Part shown: positions 36,073-46,528 of the stretch, piece after piece
Layout: every line of letters begins with the position of its first letter
Numbering within the stretch: the first letter of the stretch is position 1
Assembly: GCF_028751195.1 (NCBI RefSeq)
Contig: NZ_CP066784.1
Span: 4,464,001-4,528,000, forward strand
Source: Alicyclobacillus sp. ALC3
GTDB taxonomy: Bacteria > Bacillota > Bacilli > Alicyclobacillales > Alicyclobacillaceae
Reading direction: 5' to 3'
DNA: 64,000 nucleotides
The notes under the pieces: model-generated
Told to the model about the DNA's origin: nothing
The model's input: the letters and a program-made list of their open reading frames with translations, nothing else
Databases searched by the model: none
Program-made: the position numbers and the translations under genes

Positions 36073-38516
36073 ATGGAACGGGAAACACGCATGCTGCTGT
36101 GGGCACTGTTTGGGATTGGGGTTTTGACCGTCGCATTCCTTCCAGCGGCGTGGACAAGCCTCAATCACCATGTATCCACGGGGATCAAGTCGAATGCCAA
36201 GATGGCGCAGACACTATGGGGGCAGGCGCCTTCCGTAACACCGTACGTCTCCGGATGGGCCAATGACACGAGCGTCCCGATTATTCCCGGTGCCGTCAAT
36301 CCGCATATCACGACCGTGTCTTGGAAGACGTCGACGTGGGGGCCAGAACTTGTCATCTCCGGCTACGGATTCGGAAACCCACCGGCGTCCGGGAACGGAT
36401 CGATCACGATCGCGGATGACACGCGGGGATGGGTGGCAGGGGAGGCAAGCCCATACGGCGTCCATCCCATCGTGTCGCTTTGGCGTAACGATCGGATAGA
36501 AATCAGCGGGTTTGCAAGATATGGCCAGTCGGATGTGAGCCATTGGTCGGATGGAAAAGGAAGCTGGGTATTTACACCGGGGGACGCGTTGACGGTCCAG
36601 GTGACCAATCCACAGACTGGCGACACAGGGAGCGACCGCGTGGTTTACCCACCAAGTGCACCGTTGCCGTCCCTGACGCTGAACCAGGTCTCCGACCTCG
36701 TCGCAGGGGCGCAGGCAACGTTTACCGGACAAGTCAGCTTTGCCGGGCAACCACTCGCGAATCAGGCCGTGAATGTCTCCGTGACATCGGGCACGCTCGA
36801 CGGGACAGCGTATGCTGACAATCCGAGTGAATACGTAGTGTACACGGACGAAACGGGGCATTTCTCCATCCCTTATACAGCAAAGACGACTGGCACCGTG
36901 ACGGTGACCGTGATGGCGGACGGTGTAACAAAACAGATGAGCTTCACAGTGGAAAGCCCTCACTTGGTACTTCAGGTGGACGTTCCGACGCCAAACTTGA
37001 GTTTACCAAGTGGCGCGGTGAACGCCTGGAACGGCAACGTGACCGACTTTCCGTTCTACGCATTCTCGCAGCTGCCCATCAATATGAGCTTCCCGTATGC
37101 AGCGCAAGCCGGTTCTGGTGGCGACCACACGCTTTGGAACGCAGACTCGGCGATGGATGTTTGGGTCGGCCAAAACCCCAACTTTCCGAACGGCGTGCAG
37201 TTCGACCATACGGCGATTACGGTACCTGCTGCGGAAACGGCTGACATCAGTCTCCGGACGCTGCGTCTGACGGATGGGTCGATGATTTTGAAGTCATCTA
37301 CGTGAACGGTAAACCGGTGGCGATGTCAAACGGGTCGTATGGCGCGAGTGCTTCCGAGTTCGCAGGGATTCCGATGTTTTCAAGCAATGCCGAGCAGATA
37401 CCGGTTCAACTGGAGCCCGGGCAAAATGACGTCGTGATCGAAGGCCTGAACACGGATGGATTTGGTGGGTCGGGCATGCAACCAGCTTTTATGGACTTGA
37501 AGATGACAGACCCGAGTGGGAAAGTCCTTGCGTCTACAGCGGATTCGTCGGCGTGGCAGAGTACAGGGTATATTCAGTCCACCCCCTCGTCGTGGAACAC
37601 GGCTGCAACGGAGTACATCCTGCAAGAAGGAAGTAGAGAGGCCGTTTATGAGCAACAGACAAGTGCTGCGCTTGTCGGTCAGCGCTACCAGGTACAGGGG
37701 CGGCTTACCTCGGACGAAAAGCCTGTGGCCAATCAAGCGGTGAGGCTTGGGGCCACCGGTGGCACGATACAGCCCAGTGAGGTGAAGACCGACACAGCGG
37801 GGAACTTTTCCGCAACCTTCATCGCCCCAAGCACTCCTGGTACGTACAAGGTTACCGCAACAGGGGCAGGGGCATCCGCCACGACGACCGTGCCTGTGAT
37901 CAGCAACCAGTTGGTCAGTGGCCCCATTATGAACGGCATGCCATCGCAGTGGAGTGGGGATTGGGCGTCGCATATGTACCTCACCCATCTTCCGCAAAAC
38001 GCGCGGATTCTGGCCAGTAATGGTTCACAGCCAACGGCCGCCTATTTCCAGTACGGAGATGGTCAGGTATTGGTCGACACGCAGACGGTCGAGTTTTACT
38101 ACGACAACGACAGTTGGGCGACAACGGAGTGGAACAATGTCATCCACGACTTTCTGGAACCGGCCAAAAAGCCGATTCTGCTGCTCTACGACGGCGTCAA
38201 TTGGGGCAACAGCGCACAGGCAGTGGACGCCATCAAGCAGGCAATACCTACTGCGACGATGAGTTCCCTCTCCACGCCGAATATCTCGGATATCAATCAG
38301 TATGGAACGATTGTGGTGGACGCGGTGCAGGCGGGGTGGTTTGAGCAGAACCTGGAACAAATGATGCCGCAGATCGACGCCTGGATTCAGAACGGTGGGA
38401 CGTTCATCTTTGACGCGACGGACCAGCAGAACACGCAGTGGAGTGTTGGCCCAGACAGCATATCCTGCGTTTGGGACCTCTCGCCGGTAAATGACCTCGT
38501 GGGCAATCTGCAGTGA
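36073..38516 (+). pseudogene. Large exported Ig-like protein of the Tad locus, single-base frameshift
   Basis: ATG 36073 (SD GAGGGGGATCG) starts a TM anchor (MLLWALFGIGVLTVAFLPAA). A first domain contains ELVISGYGFGNPPASGNG. A bacterial Ig-like repeat has LVAGAQATFTGQVSFAGQPL and TVTVTVMADGV; the frame stops after TDGSMILKSST. The -1 frame continues DDFEVIYVNGKPVAMSNG, a second Ig-like repeat (GRLTSDEKPVANQAVRLGAT) and a C-terminal alpha/beta domain (AKKPILLLYDGVNWGNSAQA). About one base is missing near 37279-37282. The joined length is about 814 aa. It is probably a surface adhesin or pilus-tip-like component (inference). Confidence 0.7.
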
Positions 38517-38593
38517 CAATGACCCACCGCTGCAAAACATGCACAACCGAGGAAACAACACGTCATTCGCGATATAGGCAGGGAGGTGAGCGC

Positions 38594-39100
38594 TTGCTCT
38601 CCGAAACTATTTTGCGGGCAGTGTTCGGGAACCCGCCGATGATGGGGGTGCCCCGCACACTGCATGCTCAGGTAATCTGGCTGACGCTGCTTGGCTTCAC
38701 GGCGGTTGCAGCATGGTTTGATGCAAGAGAGCGCCGGATCCCGAACGTATGGAATCTCTCAGGCTTGGTAGTTTTGCTTGGACTACAGGTTTGGTCTGGG
38801 GCATCTATTAGTGCATTTATCGCCGTTTTTCTCACCGGGCTGGTGATGCTCCTGCCCACGATTTATAAGGTATGGGGCCAGGGAGACTGGAAAATGGCGA
38901 TGGTCTATGGGGCAGCACTTGGCGTGCTGCCCACACTTGTGATCTGGTGGCTGGCCATGCTTATGGCCAAGGTCTACAGCACCGCCTTAAAGAAGGACCG
39001 GGTTCGACAGACCCGACATGTCTCCAAACCGGGCTTACCCGTGGCTGTCTTCGTCCTGACGGCGTCGACCTTCATCTTTGCGACTTTGTCGTTCATGTGA
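38594..39100 (+). CDS. Type IV prepilin peptidase (CpaA/TadV-like, A24 family)
   Basis: TTG at 38594 has SD GGGAGGTGA. The 168-residue membrane protein has the A24 aspartates in AAWFDARERRIPN (about 42-54) and KVWGQGDWKMAMVYGAALGV (about 93-112). It is expected to cleave the Flp-like pilin and pseudopilins of this locus. An in-frame upstream extension to 38513 overlaps the preceding stop but lacks hydrophobic character. Confidence 0.85.
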   Translation: MLSETILRAVFGNPPMMGVPRTLHAQVIWLTLLGFTAVAAWFDARERRIPNVWNLSGLVVLLGLQVWSGASISAFIAVFLTGLVMLLPTIYKVWGQGDWKMAMVYGAALGVLPTLVIWWLAMLMAKVYSTALKKDRVRQTRHVSKPGLPVAVFVLTASTFIFATLSFM

Positions 39101-39154
39101 AATGAAAGAGACGTATAGCCTTTCACTGATTGCGTCTCTGGGGAGGGGTTTGTC

Positions 39155-39892
39155 ATGCGATTGTCTGATGCGTCAAGTCGGTATCTATCCCTCCGTGCAC
39201 AGGAGGGATTTTCTCGATACACCATCCGGGCTTATCGGGTTCAGCACAACCTGCTAATTCGAGACATCGGCGATGTTGAGATCGGCACGATCACATTAGA
39301 ATGTCTACGGGAACATGTACAACGCCACATGCATCTAAAACCGAGCAGTCTCGGGCATAAAGTGCGTGCCATTAAGAGTCTGTTTAAGTGGCTGGTAGAA
39401 GAGGAACTCCTCGTACGCAATCCGACCTTGAAGCTGAAGGAACCGAAGCTTGGCAAACGCGTGCCGAAGGCGCTCACCATGGATGAACTTGAAATGCTTC
39501 GGGATTCCTGCACCAGCGTCTTGGAGCACGCGTTGGTGGAGTTTTTCTTCGCCACGGGCTGTCGAGTGGGGGAGGTCCAAAAGCTGGACCAAAGCGCAAT
39601 CGATTGGCAGCGCGGCTGTGTAAACGTCATCGGGAAGGGAAACAAGGAACGGGAGGTGTACTTTGGCTCAAAGGCCCGCATTTGGCTGCAAAGGTATCTC
39701 AAACATCGTGATGATATGGATGCAGCGCTGTTTGTGACGGAAAGGAAGCCGCACCGGATGTCCATTCATCAGATTGAGTACATTTTTAAGCGCATCGCCA
39801 ACCGCTCCGAAATACAATCCACGGTATATCCCCATAAAATGCGCCACACGCTCGCCACTGTCTTGCTCAATCAGGGGGTGTTTACGCCCTGA
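39155..39892 (+). pseudogene. XerC/D-type tyrosine recombinase, 3' end lost at a transposon end
   Basis: ATG 39155 follows GGGGAGGGG. The N-terminal SAM-like core-binding domain is intact (about 1-90). The catalytic domain retains the first Arg (FFATGCRVGEVQKLD), the beta-hairpin Lys (VIGKGNKEREVYFG) and HKMRHT. After LATVLLNQG the coding sequence is replaced by VFTP and a stop, so the last His/Trp and the tyrosine nucleophile are missing. The breakpoint coincides with TGTTTACGCCC, the left end of a transposon. It cannot be an active recombinase. Confidence 0.88.
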
Positions 39893-40099
39893 TTATTTGT
39901 CGTCATTGTCGGCAAGTTGACTATGAATGCGTGTCGAAATCCAAGAGTGCAGGAATTTGTCGATAAATGGAGAAAACGCCATCTGAGCCGAGTAGGTCCA
40001 GGTGGCGTTTCCATCTGCGCAGGGTAACGGAAGGGTATAAAAAAGGTTTGGCCGCCTTCCCTTCCATTCCCTAATTCGAGGCCGAAATGGCACTCTTGT

Positions 40100-40741
40100 A
40101 TGCCTATCGTATGTGTTGATTGTGAGTCTGTCAATCCAGATGATTATGCCAACCTGGTCCATCGCATACTCCCGCAAGACATGCCTTGCATTTACTGCCG
40201 ACACCTTTGTACATACGTCCACGCTTACTATTTGCGTCGGCCGTTTGACCTGGGTGAGGTACGTCACCATCTATGGATTCAACGACGTCAATGCCCGAGT
40301 TGTAAACGTACATTCGCTCTGCTCCCCTCTTTTGTCGCCCCTTTTCAACGATACACGCTCCTGATCCAGGACCTTGTCACGAGTTTAATCGCCGGGACCG
40401 CTACATTTGAGTTTGTTCTTTCAACCCTCGCAGAACTGGGTGTCTCACTCAGTGAATCCTCCGCAAGAGCATGGTTCTCTCGTGTCAGCGAGCAAGTCCG
40501 CGATATGCTTGCACACTTTTCTAGCCTTATTCAGCGTCAATTACCCGATGTTCAGCTACCGCCACTGCGTCTTCACGTGCGTGATGTCAGGGCATGTGCA
40601 TACTACGACCGATTGAGGTTGCTTGGAGACGATTGCCACAGTGGAGTTTGGAACCGGCAGCGGCAGGTAGTCTGTCTGTTTGCTCCTTCGATGTCGGTGA
40701 ACAGGGTGTCGTATGGTCTTTTCCCAGGGGATTCCTCTTAG
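40100..40741 (+). CDS. DUF6431-type zinc-finger transposon protein
   Basis: The 213-residue protein has paired Cys near the N-terminus (VCVDCESVN; PCIYCRHLC) and CPSCKRTFALLPSFVAPFQR, then a helical region. The family is commonly found next to DDE/AAA transposition genes in Firmicutes and is probably a DNA-binding accessory. The end (VSYGLFPGDSS) looks normal or slightly truncated. No strong SD is visible before ATG 40100. Confidence 0.62.
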   Translation: MPIVCVDCESVNPDDYANLVHRILPQDMPCIYCRHLCTYVHAYYLRRPFDLGEVRHHLWIQRRQCPSCKRTFALLPSFVAPFQRYTLLIQDLVTSLIAGTATFEFVLSTLAELGVSLSESSARAWFSRVSEQVRDMLAHFSSLIQRQLPDVQLPPLRLHVRDVRACAYYDRLRLLGDDCHSGVWNRQRQVVCLFAPSMSVNRVSYGLFPGDSS

Positions 40742-40825
40742 TTTTCTAATTCACCCCACACAAAACGATCTTCAGAAGGCCCGCGCCAATATGAGGATAT
40801 CTCAGATTGGAAGGAGAAGGTCGAC

Positions 40826-41365
40826 ATGGATGATGAGATGCGACGGCAAATCGCTCTGTTTCGCTATAGGTTGATTGCTCCGCTACTTCAGCAATCCCCA
40901 CGCGGTGCACAGAAAGCGATGCTTGAGGCGACAGTGAAGCAAACATACACATTGCCAAATGGAGAGGTGCGGCAATTCTCAGAACGAACGTTGGAGCGGT
41001 ACTTAGCCAGCTACCGGAAAGATGGATTGGATGCTCTGTATCCAGAAAAGCGAGCGGATCACAGCCGTCCACGTGTGCTCCCACAGAGCGTGATTGAACG
41101 AGCGATAGCTCTACGTAAGGAGCAGCCTCTACGTACAGTGGAACAGCTGATTGTCATGCTTGAAACAGAGGGATTGGCACCCGAGGAATTCGTTCGTCGG
41201 AGTACGCTTGCGGCCCACCTGCGCAAAGCAGGAGCTGAGCGAGCAAAGACGCTTCGTAAACAGCGGACGTGGCAGCGGTATACCGCGAACGAAGTGCATG
41301 AAATCTGGCAGTGTGACGTCTGTGATTCACTTCGAATCCCGCGCTGTCATGAAACGAATGGATGA
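40826..41365 (+). pseudogene. DDE transposase, N-terminal fragment
   Basis: ATG 40826 (SD AAGGAGAAGG) begins helix-turn-helix domains (RQFSERTLERYLASYRKDGL; VIERAIALRKEQPLRTVEQL) and reaches the start of the integrase core, NEVHEIWQCDVCDSLRIP. There the DDE catalytic core should begin with its first Asp region, but the frame runs into ATPase sequence and stops. About two thirds of a normal 400-450 aa transposase are absent because of an internal deletion. Confidence 0.8.
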
Positions 41366-41956
41366 TAGTCGGTACCGATTCTTGTATATTGCCGCAGGAC
41401 TGACACCAAAGACCCTATACCGTGTCATCCTGGAACGCCTACAGATTCAACCAAAATTCCGGCAGGTGGACAACCAAGTACTCACTCACCAGGTGCTCGA
41501 AGAGAGCTACCAGAAAGGTCGCCAAGTTGTCATTGTCGTAGACGAAGCCCAAGACCTAGACCCGCAGATGCTTGCTGAATTTGGGTTCCTGAACAACTTT
41601 AAAGCAGACTCTTTTTCTCCGATTTCCCTTTGGTGGTGGGTCAGAGTGAACCGCGGGAAACGATGAAGCTTCGAATTCTTTCTGCGTTGTCGGGACGTAT
41701 TCAAATCCGTTACCACATGACTGGACTGACTGAATCCGAGGTTCATGACTATATCTCAAAACAGCTGGCTTATGTTGGCGAGGAGAAAATCATCTTTTCC
41801 GCAGATGCAGTGAAACTGATTGCGAAGACGAGTCAGGGGAATCTGAGAATGATGAATACGTTGTGCCGTGGTGCGTTACTGGACGCGGCAACCCGTGAAG
41901 AACAGGTTGTGGACACAAGCCACGGGGAACGAGCATGGATGGAGGTGAACGGGTAA
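41345..41956 (+). pseudogene. Transposition AAA ATPase (TniB/ExeA-like), 5'-truncated and frameshifted
   Basis: The fragment starts abruptly at MDDSRYRFLYIAAGLTPKTL, lacks Walker A, and has Walker B GRQVVIVVDEAQDLDPQMLA. The frame breaks near the T3 tract at 41629-41631: one more T would give FSPISLLVVGQSEPRETMKL, continuing into MTGLTESEVHDYISKQLAYV and the C-terminus. A helper ATPase of this kind selects targets for the DDE transposase. The deletion junction with the transposase lies at about 41335-41350. Confidence 0.75.
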
Positions 41957-42195
41957 TGAAAGGGCATCTTGAGTTCAGTCCACTTTTCGGACGGTGGTAT
42001 TTCATGAACGAGGAGACGGAGTGTCCTCTACACTGTGGCTATGCCGTAGAATTACGAGTGGGAGACAGATACTACCCTGGGAGAATGGAGTTCTGTGACG
42101 AGGGCTGGTATGTAATCCTTCAGCAGGACCCACGAAGACGCGTATCCTTCGTGCTAAAACGCAAGTGCACTTATGCCGCCCCCCTTCCGTGGTAG
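41956..42195 (+). CDS. DUF5348 protein (transposon accessory)
   Basis: ATG 41956 overlaps the ATPase stop (TAATG) and has SD GGAGGTGA. The 79-residue product reads MKGHLEFSPLFGRWYFMNEE, with LHCGYAVELRVGDRYYPGRM and GWYVILQQDPRRRV, the DUF5348 pattern. This small family often closes the same transposon gene set. Function unknown. Confidence 0.7.
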   Translation: MKGHLEFSPLFGRWYFMNEETECPLHCGYAVELRVGDRYYPGRMEFCDEGWYVILQQDPRRRVSFVLKRKCTYAAPLPW

Positions 42196-42198
42196 CGG

Positions 42199-42555
42199 TT
42201 CAACAAAACGTTCATGAGGCCTGCAGCGGCAGGCCTATTCTGTCTTTACCGTCACTTCGCCCAGCATGCACGGTGTTTCCAGATGTCATTGTCATCTGGA
42301 ATTTCACCGACAAACAATCTGAGCGGGGACAGGCATACACCAAGTCCCACAATACAAACTCCAAGATGAAAGCATTCATTCTTGACACTGGAGTCGCAGT
42401 ACACGGAAAGGGACTCTTCGCTTTGCAGGAGGTCATGCAACTTCATCCTAGCGCTCGTGCCGCAGTTTTTATGGCTTAAAAGTTCATGCTTGATAAACCA
42501 CTCAAGGTCTGACAGACTGCGCTGCGAGAGGGTGTTCACGGTTATCAATCCTCCA
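42199..42555. other. Decayed mobile-element DNA without an intact gene
   Basis: The segment contains a palindromic stretch (GAGGCCTGCAGCGGCAGGCCT near 42215, a hairpin with arms AGGCCTGC and GCAGGCCT) and the possible transposon right end at 42308-42331. Open frames on both strands show no recognisable family. The minus strand downstream of the serine-recombinase tail may be degenerate coding sequence. Confidence 0.45.
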
Positions 42556-42798
42556 TCACACATACAACGTGTATTTGAGGATTTCGGACGGAGGAGCCTC
42601 GCCTCCACCATTGAAAAACCTGTCTCCAACCGGAGATGGGTTTTTGCCTGTTTTAGAGCCGTTTTTCCCTTCAAAAAACTTGTACGTAACTTCTGCTTCA
42701 AAGTCGTCAATGGACTTGGAGGGGAGGATGACAATCCTATCTACAAATTCCTGAACGACCTGTTTTTGCTCCTCTTCATTGAACGAGAACAGCGCCAC
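42556..42798 (-). pseudogene. C-terminal remnant of a large serine recombinase
   Basis: The minus-strand frame reads ALFSFNEEEQKQVVQEFVDR then IVILPSKSIDDFEAEVTYKF followed by a non-homologous tail. The FVDRIVI plus (E)VTYKF ending is characteristic of the C-terminus of large serine recombinases of phages and integrated elements. The catalytic N-terminus is missing (a stop lies immediately upstream). It marks a former integration site next to the IS element. Confidence 0.5.
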
Positions 42799-42926
42799 CG
42801 TTGTTTAATCAAGCATCAAGATGGAATAAACTGCGTTGCGACGACTATGGAAATTGACGACCGTATGGACAAAAATACGGATCTTATCCAGCAGGTAGAA
42901 TTATATCTACAATCATTGCATTAAGT

Positions 42927-42931
42927 TCGTA
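42927..42931 (+). repeat. Target-site duplication, left copy (TCGTA)
   Basis: TCGTA directly precedes the left inverted repeat of the IS element; the same five bases follow the right inverted repeat at 44454-44458. Confidence 0.85.
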
Positions 42932-43031
42932 ACTCAAGTTTCGCACCCCGACTGAGCCGGTGAACCCTTGGTACAACAGGGTTTTCGGGCATTGAAAAAG
43001 TCAAAACACCCTCATTTTCTGGTAGACTGGA

Positions 43032-43045
43032 GTTGTCGAGACAAC
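43032..43045. promoter_or_regulatory. Palindrome upstream of the IS transposase start
   Basis: GTTGTC-GA-GACAAC is a perfect palindrome 18-43 bp before the likely start codons. Such sites in IS elements can act as operators or hairpins limiting transposase expression. Confidence 0.4.
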
Positions 43046-43074
43046 AATCTACAGAAAAGAGGATGTTTGCCATA

Positions 43075-44436
43075 ATGGTACGTGAACCTGAGCACCAAGA
43101 TCAACTCCAATCTATGGTTTTTGCCTTCTTCAAGCAATACAAAATCGCAAGGCTCCTAAAGCAGTCGAATATCACTAAGCAAGCGGGTATTGCTGTGCTG
43201 GATTCATTTCGGGTCATTTTCAGCCTCGTATTCACTCAGCGAAGTCTGAACCGTTGGCTAAAGCAGTCTGGGGACAAATCATTTGGAAAAGACACTGTGT
43301 ATCGTTTCCTGAATTCTCCCCGGCACAACTGGCGTCGGTTTTTGCTGTTGCTTAGTGCTGCCGTCGTACAGCAACTGTCTCAACTCACTTCAGATGACAG
43401 GGCAGACGTGTTCATTGTCGACGATTCGCTGTTCAGTCGCAGTCGGAGCAAGAAAGTTGAATTACTCGCCAGGGTCTACGATCATGTGTCTCACAAATTT
43501 GTTCGTGGCTTCCGAATGCTGACACTTGGTTGGTCGGATGGAAACTCATTCGTGCCGCTCGCCTTTTCATTGCTCAGCTCTGAGAATGAGCGCAATCGCC
43601 TCTGTGATGTGGAAGATTCCATCGACAAACGTACTTGCGGTTACAAGCGTCGAAAAGAGAGCATGCAAAAGGCAACAGACGCTCTGTTTGAGTTGCTGAC
43701 CCAGGCACAAGCTATGGGCATTACCGCAAAATACCTGCTATTTGACAGCTGGTTTGCGTATCCGGCAGTCATTCTAAAGGCATTGGAGCATTCGATGCAT
43801 GTGGTGTGCATGCTCAAAGCTGTGCCCAAAGTTCGGTACGAATACAAAGGACGTCGCTTGACGCTCAAAGAGCTTTACTCTGCTTTGAGAAAGCGCCGTG
43901 GACGGGCGAAGATCCTTGCCTCTGTAATTGTCGCGATTGGTCAGGATGAGAATGGCAACCCGATTCCTGTCAAGATTGTGTTTGTACGAGACAGGAACCG
44001 CTCCCGTCAATGGCTCGCACTTCTTTCCACGGATACAAGCCTGTCAGACGACGAAGTGATTCGCATCTACGGCAAGCGGTGGGACATTGAGTGCTTCTTC
44101 AAGGTCAGCAAATCCAATCTGCGATTGGCAAAGGAACTGCAGGGACGCACGTACGACCAGATGTTTGCCCATACCACCATCGTTTTCACGCGGTACATCA
44201 TGCTGGCAACAGCAGCTCGGGACGAACAGGATCCAAGAACGATAGGGGCTCTCTTCTTCGATTGCTGCGACGAGCTCGACGACATCCGGTTCGCTGACGC
44301 CATGCGTCTGTTGATTGAACTACTGAGGTCCATCATGAAGACCGCAGATGTCCAAAATGACAACGTGATCGACATGATTGTTAAACAGTTTATCACCCAT
44401 TTACCCAGCTCTATCAAGGAAAAACTAGTTGCCTAA
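43075..44436 (+). CDS. IS4-family transposase (DDE)
   Basis: About 453 residues. Catalytic DDE elements can be placed at FIVDDSLFSRSRSKKVELLA (first Asp), KYLLFDSWFAYPAVILKALE (second Asp) and IRIYGKRWDIECFFKVSKSN (the IS4 YREK-like segment containing the Glu). Starts at ATG 43063 or 43075 are both possible; AAAGAGG better fits 43075. The frame is intact to 44436, just inside the right inverted repeat. Confidence 0.9.
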   Translation: MVREPEHQDQLQSMVFAFFKQYKIARLLKQSNITKQAGIAVLDSFRVIFSLVFTQRSLNRWLKQSGDKSFGKDTVYRFLNSPRHNWRRFLLLLSAAVVQQLSQLTSDDRADVFIVDDSLFSRSRSKKVELLARVYDHVSHKFVRGFRMLTLGWSDGNSFVPLAFSLLSSENERNRLCDVEDSIDKRTCGYKRRKESMQKATDALFELLTQAQAMGITAKYLLFDSWFAYPAVILKALEHSMHVVCMLKAVPKVRYEYKGRRLTLKELYSALRKRRGRAKILASVIVAIGQDENGNPIPVKIVFVRDRNRSRQWLALLSTDTSLSDDEVIRIYGKRWDIECFFKVSKSNLRLAKELQGRTYDQMFAHTTIVFTRYIMLATAARDEQDPRTIGALFFDCCDELDDIRFADAMRLLIELLRSIMKTADVQNDNVIDMIVKQFITHLPSSIKEKLVA

Positions 44437-44453
44437 GGGTGCGAAACTTGAGT

Positions 44454-44458
44454 TCGTA
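44454..44458 (+). repeat. Target-site duplication, right copy (TCGTA)
   Basis: TCGTA directly follows the right inverted repeat of the IS element and matches 42927-42931. Confidence 0.85.
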
Positions 44459-44465
44459 AAAAATA

Positions 44466-44500
44466 ACGAGGTGGTCTATAACGATATTTGGCCACCTCGT
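44466..44500 (-). terminator. thiC terminator
   Basis: ACGAGGTGG (44466-44474) pairs with CCACCTCGT (44492-44500). On the minus strand the stem is followed by TATTTTTT, consistent with termination after thiC, 9 bp beyond its stop. The same 9-bp stem is found after thiE at 52641-52671. Confidence 0.82.
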
Positions 44501-44508
44501 TTGTGTTG

Positions 44509-46269
<1,761 letters not shown>

Positions 46270-46315
46270 CTAGCCTCCCTGGTCAACATGCTTTGCTTCT
46301 TCTGCGAAACCAAAA

Positions 46316-46344
46316 AGACCGCCGGATAGCGATCGCGGCGGTCT
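46316..46344 (-). terminator. Terminator of the thiC TPP riboswitch
   Basis: Minus strand AGACCGCC (46344-46337) pairs with GGCGGTCT (46323-46316), followed by a T-run (TTTTTGG). It lies between the aptamer and thiC, so it is the likely transcriptional expression platform. Confidence 0.8.
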
Positions 46345-46365
46345 GCACAACCAATAACATGTGCA

Positions 46366-46456
46366 ACACAATCCCTACGCTGGCATTATCCAGATCAGGT
46401 TAACGGTCGGCGACCATCCATTCGCCCTCTCAGCCCGGTTTGCCGAGCTCCCGTAT
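46366..46456 (-). ncRNA. TPP (THI-box) riboswitch upstream of thiC
   Basis: The minus strand shows GGGCTGAGAGGG and, further on, ACCTGATCTGGATAATGCCA followed by GCGTAGGGA, the two conserved halves of the THI box. A candidate promoter (TTGTCG, 17 bp, TATCTT) lies just upstream at about 46490-46518. TPP binding should terminate transcription before thiC. Confidence 0.97.
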
Positions 46457-46528
46457 GACTTATAAAGTTATGGCTTAAAGATATCATCGTTCTTGAAAAC
46501 CGACAACCTCGAAATTGAGTGTGTCGTC

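Larger units (their letters stand above)
39879..42331 (+). mobile_element. Internally deleted DDE/AAA-type transposon (right end tentative)
   Basis: The left end interrupts the xer gene at TGTTTACGCCCTGATTATTT (39879 on). An inverted match, CGACAAACAATC followed by TGAGCGGGGACA, ends at 42331 and agrees with the left end at 18 of 24 positions. Between them are a DUF6431-type protein, a DDE transposase N-terminus, part of an AAA ATPase and a DUF5348 protein. No target duplication is seen (GGGGG versus GGCAT), and the rest of xer is not found beyond the right end, so flanking deletion or a wrong right end is likely. Confidence 0.6.
42932..44453 (+). mobile_element. Complete IS4-type insertion sequence (1522 bp)
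   Basis: The ends are perfect inverted repeats, ACTCAAGTTTCGCACCC (42932 on) and GGGTGCGAAACTTGAGT (to 44453), flanked by a 5-bp direct repeat TCGTA. It carries one intact transposase gene. It inserted between mobile-element remnants and the thiC terminator. The perfect ends, duplication and intact frame indicate a recent, possibly active insertion. Confidence 0.93.

Noticed and set aside
39879..42331. Target-site duplication for the DDE/AAA transposon
   Set aside because: The five bases outside the ends are GGGGG and GGCAT, which do not match, and the rest of the xer gene is not on the far side.
42382..42924. 180-codon plus-strand frame across the recombinase remnant
   Set aside because: It is mostly antisense to the recognisable serine-recombinase tail and shows no domain; only its last 25 codons look protein-like.
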